Shown here piece by piece: positions 63,001 to 64,000 of a stretch of DNA of 64,000 nucleotides; the stretch's first letter is position 1; each line of letters opens with the position of its first letter. The notes under the pieces are model-generated. The model had not been told where the DNA came from. It worked only from the letters and a program-made list of their open reading frames with translations, and ran no database searches. Made by a program: the position numbers and the translations under genes. Location of the stretch: NCBI GenBank assembly GCA_946699065.1, contig CAMPDV010001734.1, positions 33,897 to 97,896 on the forward strand, in the 5' to 3' direction. The DNA comes from Loxodes magnus. Lineage: Eukaryota; Ciliophora; Karyorelictea; Loxodida; Loxodidae.

Positions 63001-64000
63001 ATCCACTTTGGAGAATCCTTTGGTTATTTATGTTACGAATATAAATTATCCTCTAATAGGATTTACTAAAAATGGGGCTTTCTATAAATTTTGCGATGAA
63101 GCGACTAGCGAATAACCAAATGAAAACTCAAAGTTTAAACCAGGGAACTTTTGATCGACCTTATCTTTCATTAGCTGAAGCTCTGACAGAAAGAGTTTAG
63201 AAGAATTTTGCTAAGATTCTTTTGACAAATGGAAATCATTATTTAGACGAATAATAGTAGGTAGTAGGGAAAAAGTTCTATGGCTCCTGACAGTTTTACT
63301 AACTAAATTTTACTCCTAAAGTAAACTAACTACTATAAAAGCTTATACAAGTAATTTAAGCAATTAACTGTTTAAACCCTTTAATGCTTTCAGTATTCAA
63401 AAGACTTAGTTAAATGTACTTCCGATTCTAAGGAAAGAGCTAAAATTCTTTTAATGCAAACAGATATTCAATTTTTTTTCTTTTAAAGCCACTTAAAATT
63501 TGAGAATGTAATATTAGAAATGCACACATTTGTATTAAATATGAATCTTCCAAATATATATTGCTATATAAATGATAAGTGATCCTGTAATATATGTGCA
63601 GGAGCTTTCTTTTCGAGAGAGAATCCTTTTTCTTTACTTGATGAATATTGTTATTTGTGAAGCTTAGCAACAGATATTTCGGAAGAGCCTTATTTTTTTG
63701 GAACTGAAAATCTAAAAATACATAATCTCCGATAAAGATCATTCAAGAAAAAAAACTGATTTTAAATAGTGTTTGGTTCTATCAGTTTTCTAAGCATCAC
63801 CGTAATTACATTGAATGATAATCTTGTAATTTAGAATTAATGACAGACTTTTAGTTTCTTGATTTATGAAAGTATTTAGTTAGCATGTATTGAGTATTAG
63901 AGCACGAAGAATTTGATTGTGTAAGTCTCAAATTTAATAGAAGGAGTGAAATAAATGATTTCCATAATTTAGATTAAAAAAGTGGGATTAAAACTATGCA
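60060..64000 (+). CDS. Multi-LNR (Notch/Lin-12 repeat) cysteine-rich protein, 3' end outside window, frame breaks
   Basis: At least ten LNR-like modules: GNKICNQECLAHQCGWDAMD (60220), NCMTESCQWDQGDCC (60395), CDLSCYNKQCNWDGGGC (60980), GNGICYEELLSPDCNYDGLN (61400), DQNCSYFYCGYDNAQCC (61548), DYCEGWCNVVECNYCNKHC (61933), GNGQRDEKYYSKDCVWD (62117), NEICNNKFCDFGYKDCC (62239) and AGCLYDGADC (62705). The Trp of CxWD is TGA at 60258, 60424 and 61011. LNR modules bind calcium and occur in extracellular proteins, so a surface or secreted role is likely. Downstream (62960-63180) a non-LNR region reads NDSRCEEGPDQSTLENPL, then GFTKNGAFYKFCDE, and Cys-containing sequence continues to the window end. Several frame changes occur. 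Start not determined. Confidence 0.65.

Noticed and set aside
63440-63742. Minus-strand 100-codon frame open even in the standard code
   Set aside because: The plus strand here continues the cysteine-rich LNR protein (CNICAGAFFSRENPF, LLDEYCYLW) with better composition; the minus frame looks like chance in AT-rich DNA.
1-64000. Chromosome breakage or telomere sequences (Tetrahymena-type breakage site, C4A4 or C4A2 repeats)
   Set aside because: I looked for these motifs and did not see them, so there is no evidence of chromosome ends or a Tetrahymena/Oxytricha assignment.

Overview
The window comes from the nuclear genome of a ciliate with an extreme genetic code. Read with the standard code, no open frame exceeds about 100 codons. 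Read with TAA and TAG as Gln and TGA as Trp, long protein-like frames with recognisable domains appear on both strands. TAA/TAG sit at Gln positions (for example the Q of SEQ in the papain-like proteases). TGA sits at invariant Trp positions in unrelated families: LNR CxWD, GPS, the WGExGY of papain proteases, WD40, and inside one 594-codon gene with no frame break. This matches the codes known from Condylostoma (table 28) and karyorelict ciliates (table 27), where all three stop codons can be sense and termination depends on context. Species cannot be fixed from the sequence. No telomere or chromosome-breakage motif was seen. Because no codon is an obligatory stop, gene ends and some starts below are estimates from homology and composition.

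Layout. 1-12050: AT-rich repeat blocks (A and C) enclosing a retroelement ORF1-like remnant, coiled-coil and RING-gene remnants, intron-like units and a 9-bp minisatellite. 12170-18720: a LINE reverse transcriptase remnant, a RING/coiled-coil gene, an unknown gene and a large polycystin-1-like membrane protein with a GPS motif. 19230-28620: an imperfect inverted duplication whose arms each carry a cathepsin L-like gene and an unknown gene, around a centre with hypothetical genes and a possible PIP-kinase fragment. 28990-36500: small remnants, a truncated Pro-tRNA-like sequence, another ORF1-like copy and an ABCC-type transporter remnant. 36900-41084: a broken coiled-coil gene, then the only clearly intact gene, RING/B-box/coiled-coil/ubiquitin-like. 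41150-46062: an array of intron-like units, a satellite with a GC-richer motif, and repeat block B (a copy of block A). 46195-48905: a WD40 remnant and two ORF1-like copies separated by a 32-A tract. 52258-58645: two paralogous class C receptor-like genes in tail-to-tail inverted orientation. 60060-64000: a multi-LNR cysteine-rich protein running off the window.

Most genes except the one at 39300 carry single-base frame breaks. They are either decaying duplicates, as expected in a repeat-rich germline-like region, or contain consensus errors. The recognisable genes point to surface sensing and membrane signalling (polycystin-like, class C receptor-like, LNR proteins, possible PIP kinase), ubiquitin-type regulation (RING proteins), lysosomal proteolysis and retroelements. 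They do not form an obvious operon-like pathway.
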